Source: JAVBSN01 sp031556525 (lineage in GTDB: Bacteria; Bacillota; Clostridia; Lachnospirales; Lachnospiraceae). Taken from it: DNA of 51,252 nt. Positions 25,824-34,574 of this stretch are shown here, in pieces (within the stretch, counting starts at the first letter, position 1; every line of letters begins with the position of its first letter). The notes beneath the pieces were generated by a model, which saw only the letters and a program-made list of their open reading frames with translations, was not told where the DNA came from and did not search any database. The stretch lies in contig JAVBSS010000035.1 of assembly GCA_031556525.1 (NCBI GenBank), forward strand, positions 1 to 51,252, in the 5' to 3' direction. The position numbers and the translations under genes were made by a program.

Positions 25824-28118
25824 ATGGAAAATAATTTGACAAATGCAGAAATAGAACAATTACAAAAAGAGCTACAAAGCGAAAAAAGAGAGAAGAATCA
25901 AATGCGACGTAAGATGAAAGAGATGGAATATCAGATCTCTATTTATGAGCAAACAACTACGTTTAGGAATCATCTATATACTCTTTCGCAAGCAAGAGAG
26001 CAACAAAAAGATATATACCTACAATTGATGTTAGATCATTGGTTTGGTATTGTAATTGTTATGGATGCGAACTTGAAATATATACTTGGTTCTAGTAATT
26101 CCCTTGAGCAGTTAGGATTACAGCCACAAGCTTTAAATCAAAGAGATATTAGAGATATACTGCATCCAATTATGGACAAGCAAGAAATAGAAGAGATACA
26201 TGAACGACTTGTACGAGTATTGGATACTAAGCAACCAGAGAGTACAGCGATTCAAGTGCATAATGCAGATAAAAGAATTCGTTATTATGATACCAGTATG
26301 ATTCCTTTTACAGATGCAAAAGGGGAAAGTCTTGGTATTATGTTTGCAATGTATGATACAACTGAATTAATTGTAGCAAAAGAAAGTGCTGAAGCAGCAT
26401 CAAAGGCTAAATCAGATTTTCTTGCAAATATGTCTCATGAAATAAGAACGCCTATGAATGCTATTGTTGGAATGACTGAATTGATATTAAGGGAAAAATT
26501 ATCTCCAACAGTAAATGAAAATGCATTAGGTATTCGTTATGCAAGTAATAATTTATTGTCAATTATTAATGATATACTTGATTTCTCTAAAATAGAATCA
26601 GGAAAATTAGAATTAGTTGAAAAGGATTATTATATAGCAAGTCTAATAAATGATGTTACTAATATTGTTAAAGTTAATATTGCAAAAAAGCATATTGAGT
26701 TTGATGTAAATGTTGATATGAATATCCCTAGTGTTCTGTATGGAGATGAAGTGCGAGTTCGACAGATTTTATTAAATTTATTAGGCAATGCAACAAAATT
26801 TACTAGAGCAGGAAAAGTTACGCTTTCGTTAGAAGCTGACGTAATAGAGAATATAGCAATGCTCAAATTCAAAGTTATGGATACTGGAATAGGAATAAAA
26901 AAAGAAGATATAGATAAGTTATTCAGTAAATTCAGTCAAGTGGATCAAGTTAAGAATAAAAATATAGAAGGAACAGGTTTAGGTCTAGCTATATCAAAAA
27001 GGTTATCATTAAAAATGAATGGAGATATTGAAGTAGAAAGTGAATATGGTAGAGGTACAACATTTACCCTTACCATACCGCAGAACATAATTAACTTAGA
27101 ACCTATTAATAACTTAGAATTTGGTAATGACAAGAATGTGGAGGAATATGCAATACAATTTATTGCACCCAAAGCAAGAGTTTTGGCTATAGATGATATT
27201 GATACAAACCTAAGAGTAGTAAAAGGATTATTAGCACCTTACGAAATGGAAGTCCACACAGCATCTTCAGCTATGGAAGGAATTGAATTAATAAAAGAGA
27301 ATGAATATGACATAGTATTTATGGATCATATGATGCCAGAAATGGATGGAATAGAAGCAAGTATTAAGATTAGAGAAATGGGATATAAAGACTTACCGAT
27401 TGTTGCTCTAACAGCAAATGCAATTTCGGGAATGAATCGTATATTTATTGAAAATGGAATGAATGATTTTCTGGCAAAACCAATAGATATGGGAAAAATG
27501 AATCAAATTCTAAACAAATGGATACCAGAAGATAAACAAGAAAAGGGTACATATCGTTGTAGACAAAGTGAGGATGTAGAATTTAAAGTTGATGGTATTG
27601 ATACTGAGGTCGGGGTTCGTATGACTGGTGGAACTGTGGAAGGATATATACAAACTCTCTGTATTTTTGTTAGAGATGGGAAGAGGAAGATTGAAGAAAT
27701 ATGTGAATGTTATGAGAATGGAAATATATCATTATTGACTATTCACGTACATGCATTAAAAAGTGCATCAGCAAGTATTGGAGCAATGGAATTTTCAGAG
27801 TTTTCAAAACGACTTGAACATGCAGCAAAGGAAGAAAAACTATCTTATATTGAAGAGAATATACAGGCATTTTTAGAACAATTACAAAGGTTGTTAGAAG
27901 GACTTACTCCGTATGTTCATACAGAAAATAGTGCAAATGGAGATGACATATCTAATAAATTACAAAACTTAAAGAAAGCTCTTGAAAATATGGAAATGAG
28001 TAAGATTGATGAGATACTAGGTGAATTACCACAAAATGATTTGGTATTTAAGATAAATGAAAGTATATTAATGTTTGACTATGAAGAAGCCATTGGTATT
28101 ATAGAGGAGGTATTGTAG
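25824..28118 (+). CDS. Soluble hybrid histidine kinase (PAS-HisKA-HATPase-REC-HPt)
   Basis: A 764-residue kinase with no transmembrane helix. Order: coiled coil (1-45), PAS-like domain (about 65-185), HisKA with H205 (FLANMSHEIRTPMN), HATPase (about 305-420; N322 box LLNLLGNATKF, G1 DTGIGIK 353-359, G2 GTGLGLAIS), receiver (451-567; D501 in FMDHMMP) and HPt (about 590-690; H643 in HVHALKSAS). It thus contains a full internal phosphorelay but no output domain. Its start lacks an obvious ribosome-binding site. It sits between the FIST gene and a membrane-bound relative that starts one base after its stop codon. Confidence 0.93.
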   Translation: MENNLTNAEIEQLQKELQSEKREKNQMRRKMKEMEYQISIYEQTTTFRNHLYTLSQAREQQKDIYLQLMLDHWFGIVIVMDANLKYILGSSNSLEQLGLQPQALNQRDIRDILHPIMDKQEIEEIHERLVRVLDTKQPESTAIQVHNADKRIRYYDTSMIPFTDAKGESLGIMFAMYDTTELIVAKESAEAASKAKSDFLANMSHEIRTPMNAIVGMTELILREKLSPTVNENALGIRYASNNLLSIINDILDFSKIESGKLELVEKDYYIASLINDVTNIVKVNIAKKHIEFDVNVDMNIPSVLYGDEVRVRQILLNLLGNATKFTRAGKVTLSLEADVIENIAMLKFKVMDTGIGIKKEDIDKLFSKFSQVDQVKNKNIEGTGLGLAISKRLSLKMNGDIEVESEYGRGTTFTLTIPQNIINLEPINNLEFGNDKNVEEYAIQFIAPKARVLAIDDIDTNLRVVKGLLAPYEMEVHTASSAMEGIELIKENEYDIVFMDHMMPEMDGIEASIKIREMGYKDLPIVALTANAISGMNRIFIENGMNDFLAKPIDMGKMNQILNKWIPEDKQEKGTYRCRQSEDVEFKVDGIDTEVGVRMTGGTVEGYIQTLCIFVRDGKRKIEEICECYENGNISLLTIHVHALKSASASIGAMEFSEFSKRLEHAAKEEKLSYIEENIQAFLEQLQRLLEGLTPYVHTENSANGDDISNKLQNLKKALENMEMSKIDEILGELPQNDLVFKINESILMFDYEEAIGIIEEVL

Positions 28119-28119
28119 C

Positions 28120-30840
28120 ATGAAGAATAAGGGTATAAAGAATTTTGTGGAATATCTCCGTGGAACAGGTGAATTAGGTAATCGAGATACATATATAGAT
28201 GAGTTAAACTATAATTGCGAAAAGATATTTTATATTATGTATTTTACAGTAGTTGTTTGGTGGGTATACTTACCTATGGATCTAAAGATACATCCGTATC
28301 CTAATCTGGTGATAACTCTTAGATTGGGATTGACACTAATTAGTTTGTGTTTAATTCAGTTAAAAAAGAATAAAGCCTTTATAAATCAGCCATTAAGGTT
28401 ATTTATGGTCATGCTATTTTATTTATTTGTTGCCACTGCCATTATTACAGGAAGTGCAGGATCAGTAGCAACAATATATATTGGTGGGTATGCATTTGTT
28501 GTCATGGTACCAGTGTTCGCACCTCTTACATATAAATTTAAAACAATAGTAGTTATTTTATCTTTTGCATTGTTTTTCATTACTGGAGTGATTACTGGTC
28601 TTGATTTTTCTGATGCGGAAATTATGTATGCTTGTACGGATCTTATAACAGCTGTATTTATTAGCTTGATTTTGAATAAAGCACAAGATGCAATTCGAAG
28701 AGAGAATTGGAATCAAAGTCAAGAATTAAATAAATTAGTAATTGAACAAAAAGAAAACATGAATACTATTATGGAACTTGCTGATGAAGCGCAGAGTGCA
28801 TCACGTTCAAAATCAGAGTTCTTAGCAAACATGTCTCATGAAATAAGAACACCTATGAATGCAATTATAGGTATGGCTGAATTGGGATTAAGGGAAGAAT
28901 TATCACCTTCAGTTTATGAAAATATTATTGGAATTAAACATGCAGGAAATAATCTGCTTGCAATTATTAATGATATTCTTGATTTTTCTAAGATTGAATC
29001 TGGGAAAATGGAGGTATATGCAGAAGAATATTATTTGCCTTCCTTGCTAAATGATGTGGTCAACATTATACGAACAAAGGTAATGGAGAAGACGGTACTA
29101 TTTGTTGTAAATATTGATAGCACATTAGCTTGTAAATTACGAGGTGATGAAGTAAGAATTAGACAGATATTGTTGAATCTGTTAGGTAATGCAACCAAAT
29201 TCACAAAAAAGGGAACTGTAATCTTGAATGTAACAGGAGAAGTAAATGGAAAAGTTCTTAATATGGTATATGAGATAATTGATACAGGTATAGGAATTAG
29301 AGAAGAAGATATTGGAGAGTTGTTTGGTGAGTTTTCTCAAGTTGATAGAAAGAAGAATAGAAACGTAGAAGGAACAGGATTAGGGCTTGCTATATCGAAA
29401 CGTTTAGCGAATGTTATGTATGGAGATATTACTGTGGAAAGTATATATGGGGAAGGGTCAACATTTACATTTACAGTACCACAAGAAATAATAGATGCAA
29501 GACCAATAGCTAAGGTAAAGGATGCAAATGTTTTACTGTATGAAAACAGAAAACCATATTTAGATTCTAACATATATACGTTGGAAAACCTTGGTGTTAA
29601 TTATGAAACGGTAGAAGAGAAGAAATCATTTTATGAAAAAGTAGAGAAAGAGAATTATGATTTCATTTTTATGCCAACCATACTATTTGATGAAGAAATA
29701 TTAGATAAAAATATAGAGGACATAAAAGAAAAACTTGTACTTAGTGCAGAGTTTGGTGAAGAGATACTAGTTAAGAATGTAAAAACAATGTCACAACCAT
29801 TGAATTGTATTTCTGTTGCAAATGTCTTGAACAGAGAAGATAATGTGCATGTTGTTGGAGAAGAATTTGCAATTAGATTTAAAGCCCCAGAGGCAACAGT
29901 TCTAATCATTGATGATATACAAACCAACTTGAAAGTTGCAAAGGGACTTATGTTACCTTACGGAATGCAAATTGACACAGTGCTTTCGGGAGAAGAAGCT
30001 ATAGAAATGATAAAAGCTAAGAAATATGATGTTATTTTTATGGATCATATGATGCCAGGTATGGATGGCATAGAGGCAACAGCGGAGATACGTAGACTAG
30101 GATTTGTTGATGTGCCAATAGTTGCATTGACAGCAAATGCAATTTCTGGAGTAAAGGAAATGTTTGAAAGTGCAGGAATGAATGATTTCTTAGCAAAACC
30201 AATTGAGATGTCGAAGTTGAATTCGATTCTAGAAAAGTGGATACCAAGAGGGAAACAGCAAAGAGGCACTAGTGGTAATTTATCAAAAGAAACAAAATGT
30301 GCATTAGAGATAAAGGATGTTAATGTAAAACAAGGAATCGATTATATAGGTGGAAATGTAGAAGGATATATAGAGATACTAGATGTGTATGTGAGAGACG
30401 GCAAGAAGAAAATCACGGAAATAAGTACATGCCTAGAAAACAAAGACATATCGTTGTTTACTACATATGTGCACGCTCTGAAAAGTGCATCACTAAGCAT
30501 AGGAGCAAAGCCGTTATCGGAGATGGCAGCTAATCTAGAGATAGCAGGTAAAAATAATGATGTAGATTATATAAGAGGAAATGCACAAGAATTTTTAGAA
30601 AAACTTTCAGATATGCTAGATAACATAGAAGTTCATATACCTAAAAAGAATTCGTTGGTGAGTGAGGGCGCAAAGGAATTGTTTGAAAACCTTAAGGTTG
30701 CACTTCAAAATATTAATATGAATGAGATTGATGAATGTTTAGAGCAGATGTCAAATGTAACAGAAATTAGTACAATCAAAGAACATATCTTAACTTTTGA
30801 TTATGACAAAGCCATAGAAGAAATAGATAAGCTGTTATAA
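28120..30840 (+). CDS. Membrane hybrid histidine kinase with degenerate REC, REC and HPt
   Basis: A 906-residue kinase. Six hydrophobic segments (about 36-55, 62-80, 92-110, 112-135, 142-160, 168-186) form a membrane input domain; HisKA follows with H240 (MSHEIRTPMN), HATPase with N357 and DTGIGIR (388-394), a receiver-like domain lacking the phosphoacceptor (about 466-575), a functional receiver (593-710; D642 in FMDHMMP) and HPt (about 735-830; H785 in VHALKSAS). The kinase, REC and HPt parts are clearly homologous to the preceding gene, so the pair arose by duplication. AGAGGAGG in the end of the preceding gene is its ribosome-binding site. Confidence 0.93.
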   Translation: MKNKGIKNFVEYLRGTGELGNRDTYIDELNYNCEKIFYIMYFTVVVWWVYLPMDLKIHPYPNLVITLRLGLTLISLCLIQLKKNKAFINQPLRLFMVMLFYLFVATAIITGSAGSVATIYIGGYAFVVMVPVFAPLTYKFKTIVVILSFALFFITGVITGLDFSDAEIMYACTDLITAVFISLILNKAQDAIRRENWNQSQELNKLVIEQKENMNTIMELADEAQSASRSKSEFLANMSHEIRTPMNAIIGMAELGLREELSPSVYENIIGIKHAGNNLLAIINDILDFSKIESGKMEVYAEEYYLPSLLNDVVNIIRTKVMEKTVLFVVNIDSTLACKLRGDEVRIRQILLNLLGNATKFTKKGTVILNVTGEVNGKVLNMVYEIIDTGIGIREEDIGELFGEFSQVDRKKNRNVEGTGLGLAISKRLANVMYGDITVESIYGEGSTFTFTVPQEIIDARPIAKVKDANVLLYENRKPYLDSNIYTLENLGVNYETVEEKKSFYEKVEKENYDFIFMPTILFDEEILDKNIEDIKEKLVLSAEFGEEILVKNVKTMSQPLNCISVANVLNREDNVHVVGEEFAIRFKAPEATVLIIDDIQTNLKVAKGLMLPYGMQIDTVLSGEEAIEMIKAKKYDVIFMDHMMPGMDGIEATAEIRRLGFVDVPIVALTANAISGVKEMFESAGMNDFLAKPIEMSKLNSILEKWIPRGKQQRGTSGNLSKETKCALEIKDVNVKQGIDYIGGNVEGYIEILDVYVRDGKKKITEISTCLENKDISLFTTYVHALKSASLSIGAKPLSEMAANLEIAGKNNDVDYIRGNAQEFLEKLSDMLDNIEVHIPKKNSLVSEGAKELFENLKVALQNINMNEIDECLEQMSNVTEISTIKEHILTFDYDKAIEEIDKLL

Positions 30841-30861
30841 GGATTGTATGGAGGAAAAAAT

Positions 30862-33231
30862 ATGAAACAATATGCTAAGTTAATAACGGGGGTTATAGGG
30901 GTAATTTGTTGCATTATTTTATATCTGTCGACTAATGCTAGTGGATCATTAACTGAGGGAAAGAATTTCTTGTCAAAATATATGATATCGAAATATTCGG
31001 TAAATACTAAAACATTCCCAACTAATGAGGCGAATACAGTATTGCAGACTTCAGATGGATATATGTGGTTTGGAACATACAATGGATTGATTCGTTATGA
31101 TGGAATGAATTTTACTATTTGGAATGCGATATCTGAAGATGGATTTGGAAGCTCTAATATCCGTTGCTTATATGAGGATGGCGATGGAATACTATGGATA
31201 GGAACTAATGATAGAGGATTAGTAAAGAGAGAGAACGGAATATTTACTACTTATGATAAAGATGACGGAATACTATCTAATTCAATTAGGACTATTATAG
31301 AAGGTGAGGATGGTCGCATATACTGTGGAACTACAGAAGGCATATTTTATTTTGATAAATCGAAAGATAAAGTTGTAAATGTAGAGTTGAACATTGATGA
31401 ATCAACATTAGTAGAATCAATGGCTTGTGATGATGGTAATATATACATGGTGTTAAATACAGGTTCAGTATGGGCATATACTAAGGATAAAAAAACCATT
31501 AAATATGATTCCCCGATTTTATTCGATGCCGTTGCTTGTGATAGCTTAGGCAACGTTATAATGGCAGCTAGAAAAAATGATGTTGTATTTGCTAGATTAG
31601 AAGATGGCGAATTTGATGTAAAGAAGAAGATGTCTACAATACTTACAGATGTTATGAAGGTATATGAAGATAAACAAGGGTATGTATGGATTGTAGCAGA
31701 AAACGGTGTAGCATTCTTTGATAGTATGCGTAATTGTAATTACTTAGATGATGCAGATTCTAGTGGATATTATACTGATATTGTTCAGGATTATGAGGAC
31801 GGATATTGGATTACATCATCAAAGGGTGGAATTACTAAACTAACTGTTAGTCCTTTTAGAAATGAGAATTATATTAGCAATATTGAAGTAGATACTGTTA
31901 ATGCTGTGATTATGTTAAAAGGTAATAAGTATATTGCAACAGATACAGGATTGCAGATTATAGATGTTCTTGGTGAACAGGTAAAAAATGATATAACAGA
32001 GATGCTAGAGGGTATTCGTATTCGTTCTTTGTATATTGATAGTAATGAAGATGTATGGATATCTACATATGCAGAATATGGTGTGATTCGTTATTCGCCA
32101 GAGAGTGGGGAATATAAGAATTGGACATCTGTAGATGGATTAGAAACCGATAAGACACGTTGTGTATTAGAATTACCTAATGGAATAATGGCAATAGCAA
32201 CAAGCACAGGAGCGAATTTTATTAAGAATGATAGGGTAGTATCAGCTAGTGCGGCATTTGATACAAAAGAGCATATAGAGATGCCAGATATTATGGTGCT
32301 TTCAATGGCATATATGCCAGATGGAACATTATATCTAGGAACAGATGGTAGTGGAATATATGCGATTAGTAAAGAAGGTAGTAAGAGGTATACCTTAAGT
32401 GATGGATTAAATGGAGAAGTAATACTTAGACTTACTAAAGATTCAGAAGGAACTGGGGTGTGGGTATCTACATCAAATGGACTGTGCCATGTTGATGAAA
32501 ATGGTCAGTCGAAGGTTATAGATAAAGTACCACCATATAGTTATTTTGATATAATAAGTCATAACGATGAATTAATATTATTAACATCAAATATTATTAT
32601 TAGGATGAATGAAAATGATTTGTTGAATGAGGATATATGTGAACCAGTAGTAATTAATGTGTCATCAGATTCGAATGGAACAAACAATGCGAATTCATGG
32701 AATTGGATTGATAAAGATGAGCGATTATATATATGCTGTAGCAATGGATTAAAATCACTAGGTCTTACTGAGCATAGAATAAATCATACACCATTTGCGG
32801 GATTATCAAGTATAGAGATAGATGGAGTAACTTACTATGATTGTATGGATGAAATAATAATTCCTAACGATGCTGTACGTATCACATTCAGAATTGCATA
32901 CTTATCTTATGGATTAGAAAATGAAGCAGTATTAAAATATCAATTATCAGGCCAAGATGCAGGAGAAATCACAATTGAAGATGTTTCTGGTGGAATAGAA
33001 AGTATATCATATACAAATCTACATGGTGGAAAATATGATTTTCATTTATGGACTGAGAATGAAGCTGGTGAGCAAGGAAATGAGATAAATGTTACCTTGA
33101 AAAAGAACTTAACCTTATTTGAGTATAAAACAACATGGTTAGTAATAATAGGGCTAGCAATATTGATAAGCGTAATTCCGAGTATCAATTTTGAAGGAGT
33201 AACAAAACTGTTTAAGAAAAAAACAAAATAA
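30862..33231 (+). CDS. Membrane-tethered two-component-type beta-propeller without kinase
   Basis: A 789-residue protein: N-terminal hydrophobic signal/anchor (8-23), a long series of reg_prop-like propeller blades (about 45-640; for example DGYMWFGTYNGLIRYDG, DGILWIGTNDRGLVK, EDVWISTYAEYGVIRY, GTLYLGTDGSGIYAI, GVWVSTSNGLCHV), a Y_Y_Y Ig-like domain (about 655-750) and one C-terminal helix (about 757-777) followed by a short basic tail. This is the sensor half of the large one-piece hybrid kinases known from Bacteroidetes, but it stops where the kinase would begin. GGAGG at 30850-30854 supports ATG 30862. As last gene of the operon it probably passes its signal to one of the upstream kinases. 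Confidence 0.88.
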   Translation: MKQYAKLITGVIGVICCIILYLSTNASGSLTEGKNFLSKYMISKYSVNTKTFPTNEANTVLQTSDGYMWFGTYNGLIRYDGMNFTIWNAISEDGFGSSNIRCLYEDGDGILWIGTNDRGLVKRENGIFTTYDKDDGILSNSIRTIIEGEDGRIYCGTTEGIFYFDKSKDKVVNVELNIDESTLVESMACDDGNIYMVLNTGSVWAYTKDKKTIKYDSPILFDAVACDSLGNVIMAARKNDVVFARLEDGEFDVKKKMSTILTDVMKVYEDKQGYVWIVAENGVAFFDSMRNCNYLDDADSSGYYTDIVQDYEDGYWITSSKGGITKLTVSPFRNENYISNIEVDTVNAVIMLKGNKYIATDTGLQIIDVLGEQVKNDITEMLEGIRIRSLYIDSNEDVWISTYAEYGVIRYSPESGEYKNWTSVDGLETDKTRCVLELPNGIMAIATSTGANFIKNDRVVSASAAFDTKEHIEMPDIMVLSMAYMPDGTLYLGTDGSGIYAISKEGSKRYTLSDGLNGEVILRLTKDSEGTGVWVSTSNGLCHVDENGQSKVIDKVPPYSYFDIISHNDELILLTSNIIIRMNENDLLNEDICEPVVINVSSDSNGTNNANSWNWIDKDERLYICCSNGLKSLGLTEHRINHTPFAGLSSIEIDGVTYYDCMDEIIIPNDAVRITFRIAYLSYGLENEAVLKYQLSGQDAGEITIEDVSGGIESISYTNLHGGKYDFHLWTENEAGEQGNEINVTLKKNLTLFEYKTTWLVIIGLAILISVIPSINFEGVTKLFKKKTK

Positions 33232-33240
33232 TTACATTTG

Positions 33241-33276
33241 TAGCGCCAATCAAAGTTTGTTGATTGGCGCTATTTT
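33241..33276 (+). terminator. Intrinsic terminator of the signalling operon
   Basis: TAGCGCCAATCA (33241-33252), eight-base loop, TGATTGGCGCTA (33261-33272), then TTTT: a perfect 12-bp stem. Confidence 0.92.
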
Positions 33277-33365
33277 AATGAGATCTATGTTATAATTTAT
33301 TAGAATTTAGTTAAATCCAAGATGGTTTCCATTAATAAAATAACTATACCAACGGAGAGAATACA

Positions 33366-34043
33366 GTGATAGGAAAAGGATTAATATTACTTGTTGAGGC
33401 AAATGAAGAATTGAATATTGTGAATAGCCGGGCGTTTGAATTGCAGGAATATCAAGTGTTAATAGCAAACAATATTGAAGAGGCAAGATTGCAACTTCGT
33501 TGGCATAAGCCAGATGTTATATTGTTAGATGTAATATTGCCAGATGGTGATGGATATATTTTTTGCTCGGAAATAAGAAATCAAACAGATGCTCATATTA
33601 TATTTTTTACAGCAAGTGTAGGACATGAAAATATAGTACGCGGTCTAGCTGCAGGTGCTGATGATTACATATATAGACCTATTCATACGGAAGAATTATT
33701 GTCACGTATTGATGCGATGATGAGACGCCGAAGAATAGATAAAGGAGAGTATCAAGTTATACATAAAGGTATGCTTACTTTGGATCTATTGTCATTGCAA
33801 GCAAGGGTGGAAAATAAGGATCTTATGCTATCACCGAAGGAATTTGCATTATTATTAATACTTATACAGCATTCGGGTAAGGTTATTGGTACAGATGAGT
33901 TGTATGAAAAGATATGGGATAAATTTTCAGGTGAAAGTAAAAATGCTGTACAAACTACTGTGTCTAGGTTAAGAAAGAAGTTAGTAGGAGTCTGTGATAT
34001 AACGATGATACGTGGTAAAGGTTATATGCTAGATATAAATTAG
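33366..34043 (+). CDS. OmpR-family response regulator with altered receiver site
   Basis: A 225-residue protein with a receiver (1-118) and a winged-helix DNA-binding domain (about 127-224; LSPKEFALLLILIQHSGKVIGTDELYEKIW, RGKGYMLDI, cited as parts). Phosphoacceptor D55 (LLDVILP) and T82 are present, but the acidic pair reads E11-A12 and the usual lysine is arginine (R104 in YRPIHTEE), so activation may be unusual. GTG 33366 is the start, with GGAGAG about nine bases upstream. No kinase is adjacent in the same unit; it lies after the terminator of the sensor operon and may or may not belong to it. Confidence 0.88.
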   Translation: MIGKGLILLVEANEELNIVNSRAFELQEYQVLIANNIEEARLQLRWHKPDVILLDVILPDGDGYIFCSEIRNQTDAHIIFFTASVGHENIVRGLAAGADDYIYRPIHTEELLSRIDAMMRRRRIDKGEYQVIHKGMLTLDLLSLQARVENKDLMLSPKEFALLLILIQHSGKVIGTDELYEKIWDKFSGESKNAVQTTVSRLRKKLVGVCDITMIRGKGYMLDIN

Positions 34044-34060
34044 AATATATTTTAATAAAG

Positions 34061-34099
34061 CAAGGGACTGATTTGATGATATCATCATGACGTCCCTTG
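34061..34099 (+). terminator. Hairpin after the response regulator
   Basis: CAAGGGAC (34061-34068) pairs with GTCCCTTG (34092-34099) and the inner dyad TGATGATATCATCA extends the fold. There is no T run after it, so termination is plausible but not certain. Confidence 0.55.
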
Positions 34100-34141
34100 T
34101 AGTGATTTATAGAAATTGTGACATAAGTATAAAATTATCTA

Positions 34142-34195
34142 TTGACACGTCTAGACTATTGGAGTAGTATATAATCATACTATTGCAATAGTCTA
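34142..34195 (+). promoter_or_regulatory. blaI-type promoter with two operators
   Basis: TTGACA at 34142-34147; TAGTAT at 34165-34170 gives a 17-base spacer, while a better TATAAT at 34170 is 22 bases away. Two related dyads lie 24 bases apart: ACTATTGGAGTAGT (34155-34168) and the perfect ACTATTGCAATAGT (34179-34192). A wider inverted pair TAGACTATTG (34152) / CAATAGTCTA (34186) links them. This is the geometry expected for BlaI/MecI dimers. Confidence 0.8.
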
Positions 34196-34210
34196 AAAGG
34201 AGAGGTGTTT

Positions 34211-34570
34211 ATGAGTATTAAGTTATTTGATTCTGAGATAAAGGTTATGGATGTTTTATGGAGTGATGGAGAAATAACAGCTAAGTCTATAGCTGAGATT
34301 CTTGCAAAGAAAGTAGGTTGGAACAAGAATACAACTTATACAGTTATTAAGAAATGTATTGAAAAGGGAGCTATAGAGCGTATTGATCCTAATTTTATTT
34401 GTCGTCCTCTTATTACGCGTAAGGATGTGCAAGAAGAAGAGATTAATGAATTAGCTAATAAAATGTTTGATGGTTCATTAAATTTATTGTTTGCCTCTCT
34501 ACTTGATAAGCAAGATTTACCTGATGATGTTATTAAGAAGTTAAAGACTTTAGTTGCGGAAAAGGAGTGA
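34211..34570 (+). CDS. BlaI/MecI/CopY family transcriptional repressor
   Basis: A 119-residue winged-helix repressor: LFDSEIKVMDVLWSDGEITAKSIAEIL at the start and GWNKNTTYTVIKKCIEKGAIER for the recognition helix are family signatures, with a C-terminal dimerisation region that is cleaved in BlaI/MecI. ATG 34211 is eight bases from AGGAG; an earlier GTG at 34205 is too close. It overlaps no gene but is followed after four bases by the M56 sensor-protease gene, the usual partner. The promoter carries two matching dyads, indicating autorepression. Confidence 0.93.
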   Translation: MSIKLFDSEIKVMDVLWSDGEITAKSIAEILAKKVGWNKNTTYTVIKKCIEKGAIERIDPNFICRPLITRKDVQEEEINELANKMFDGSLNLLFASLLDKQDLPDDVIKKLKTLVAEKE

Positions 34571-34574
34571 GTCT

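Noticed and set aside
34061..34099. Inner dyad TGATGATATCATCA as an operator for the BlaI-type gene
   Set aside because: It is part of a longer hairpin with arms CAAGGGAC/GTCCCTTG at the end of the preceding gene and differs from the clear ACTATTG dyads nearer the promoter.
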